Positions 5,186-5,205 of a stretch of 5,205 nucleotides of DNA are shown in pieces. Under the pieces are notes generated by a model. It saw only the letters and a list, made by a program, of their open reading frames with translations. It was not told the origin of the DNA and did no database searches. Numbering within the stretch: position 1 is the stretch's first letter; each line of letters begins with the position of its first letter. The position numbers and the translations under genes were made by a program. Origin of the DNA: Prevotellaceae bacterium (GTDB taxonomy: Bacteria > Bacteroidota > Bacteroidia > Bacteroidales > UBA932); contig JAIROQ010000124.1 of the NCBI GenBank assembly GCA_031257455.1, positions 1 through 5,205 on the forward strand, given 5' to 3'.

Positions 5186-5205
5186 ATGTCGAAATGTGGA
5201 AAATT
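5186..5205 (+). CDS. Possible start of a truncated gene at the right edge
   Basis: An ATG at 5186 opens a frame reading M-S-K-C-G-K up to the window end. A second ATG at 5194, in another frame, reads M-W-K-I. Either could be the first gene of the rightward transcript, with a leader of about 70-80 bases. Six codons are far too few to identify a product or to prove coding. The two ATGs fall in an 8-base direct repeat (AAATGTCG, AAATGTGG). Confidence 0.2.

Larger units (their letters stand above)
4781..5205. other. 425-base non-coding, repeat-rich intergenic region
   Basis: No convincing gene lies here, apart from a possible start at the right edge. From left to right it holds the dnaN leader and promoter, a stretch of T-rich DNA, about 95 bases of degenerate 7-base repeats, two tandem copies of an 18-base repeat, a strong rightward promoter, and a leader with a small hairpin. 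dnaN and the rightward transcript diverge from this region. I found no perfect DnaA box, so nothing marks it as the replication origin despite the presence of dnaN. Confidence 0.7.

Noticed and set aside
4781..5205. Possible replication origin beside dnaN
   Set aside because: No perfect TTATCCACA box or cluster of close variants was found, and dnaA is not adjacent; the region is explained better by promoters and repeats.

Overview
The window looks like chromosomal DNA of a Bacteroidota bacterium, probably Bacteroidales. Three things point there. Promoter-like sites upstream of the genes match the Bacteroidota primary sigma-factor pattern (TTTG at -33, TAnnTTTG at -7). None of the genes has a recognisable Shine-Dalgarno sequence before its start. 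The protein sequences fit that phylum. No species can be named from the sequence alone.

Layout, left to right. Bases 1-246 are AT-rich and non-coding; they carry a degenerate 7-base repeat and a promoter -7 box. Bases 247-1563 (+) encode a class I CoA-transferase of the acetyl-CoA hydrolase / 4-hydroxybutyrate CoA-transferase family. After a 44-base gap, partly made of 7-base tandem repeats, comes lysA (1608-2768, +), diaminopimelate decarboxylase, the last step of lysine synthesis. It ends in a strong hairpin terminator. Next, on the minus strand, is a complete HigB-HigA type II toxin-antitoxin operon (higB 3222-3518, higA 2841-3209), more AT-rich than its neighbours. A second copy of the same terminator lies at 3600-3637. 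Then comes dnaN (3653-4780, -), the DNA polymerase III sliding clamp. The last 425 bases are non-coding: a dnaN promoter, about 95 bases of 7-base repeats, a tandem pair of 18-base repeats, and a strong rightward promoter. That promoter drives a short hairpin-containing leader that runs off the window, possibly into a new gene starting at 5186 or 5194.

How the parts relate. The CoA-transferase and lysA point the same way with no visible terminator between them, so they may be co-transcribed, though their pathways are unrelated. lysA and dnaN converge, and the toxin-antitoxin operon sits between them. Near-identical hairpins flank the operon, which suggests it was inserted at, or exchanged through, a repeated terminator.

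The most unusual signals are not genes. One is the pair of duplicated terminators bracketing higBA. The other is a set of differently worded 7-base tandem repeats in the left, middle and right intergenic regions; one of them supplies the stop codon of the CoA-transferase gene. No clearly new protein system is visible. The core genes are ordinary members of known families.
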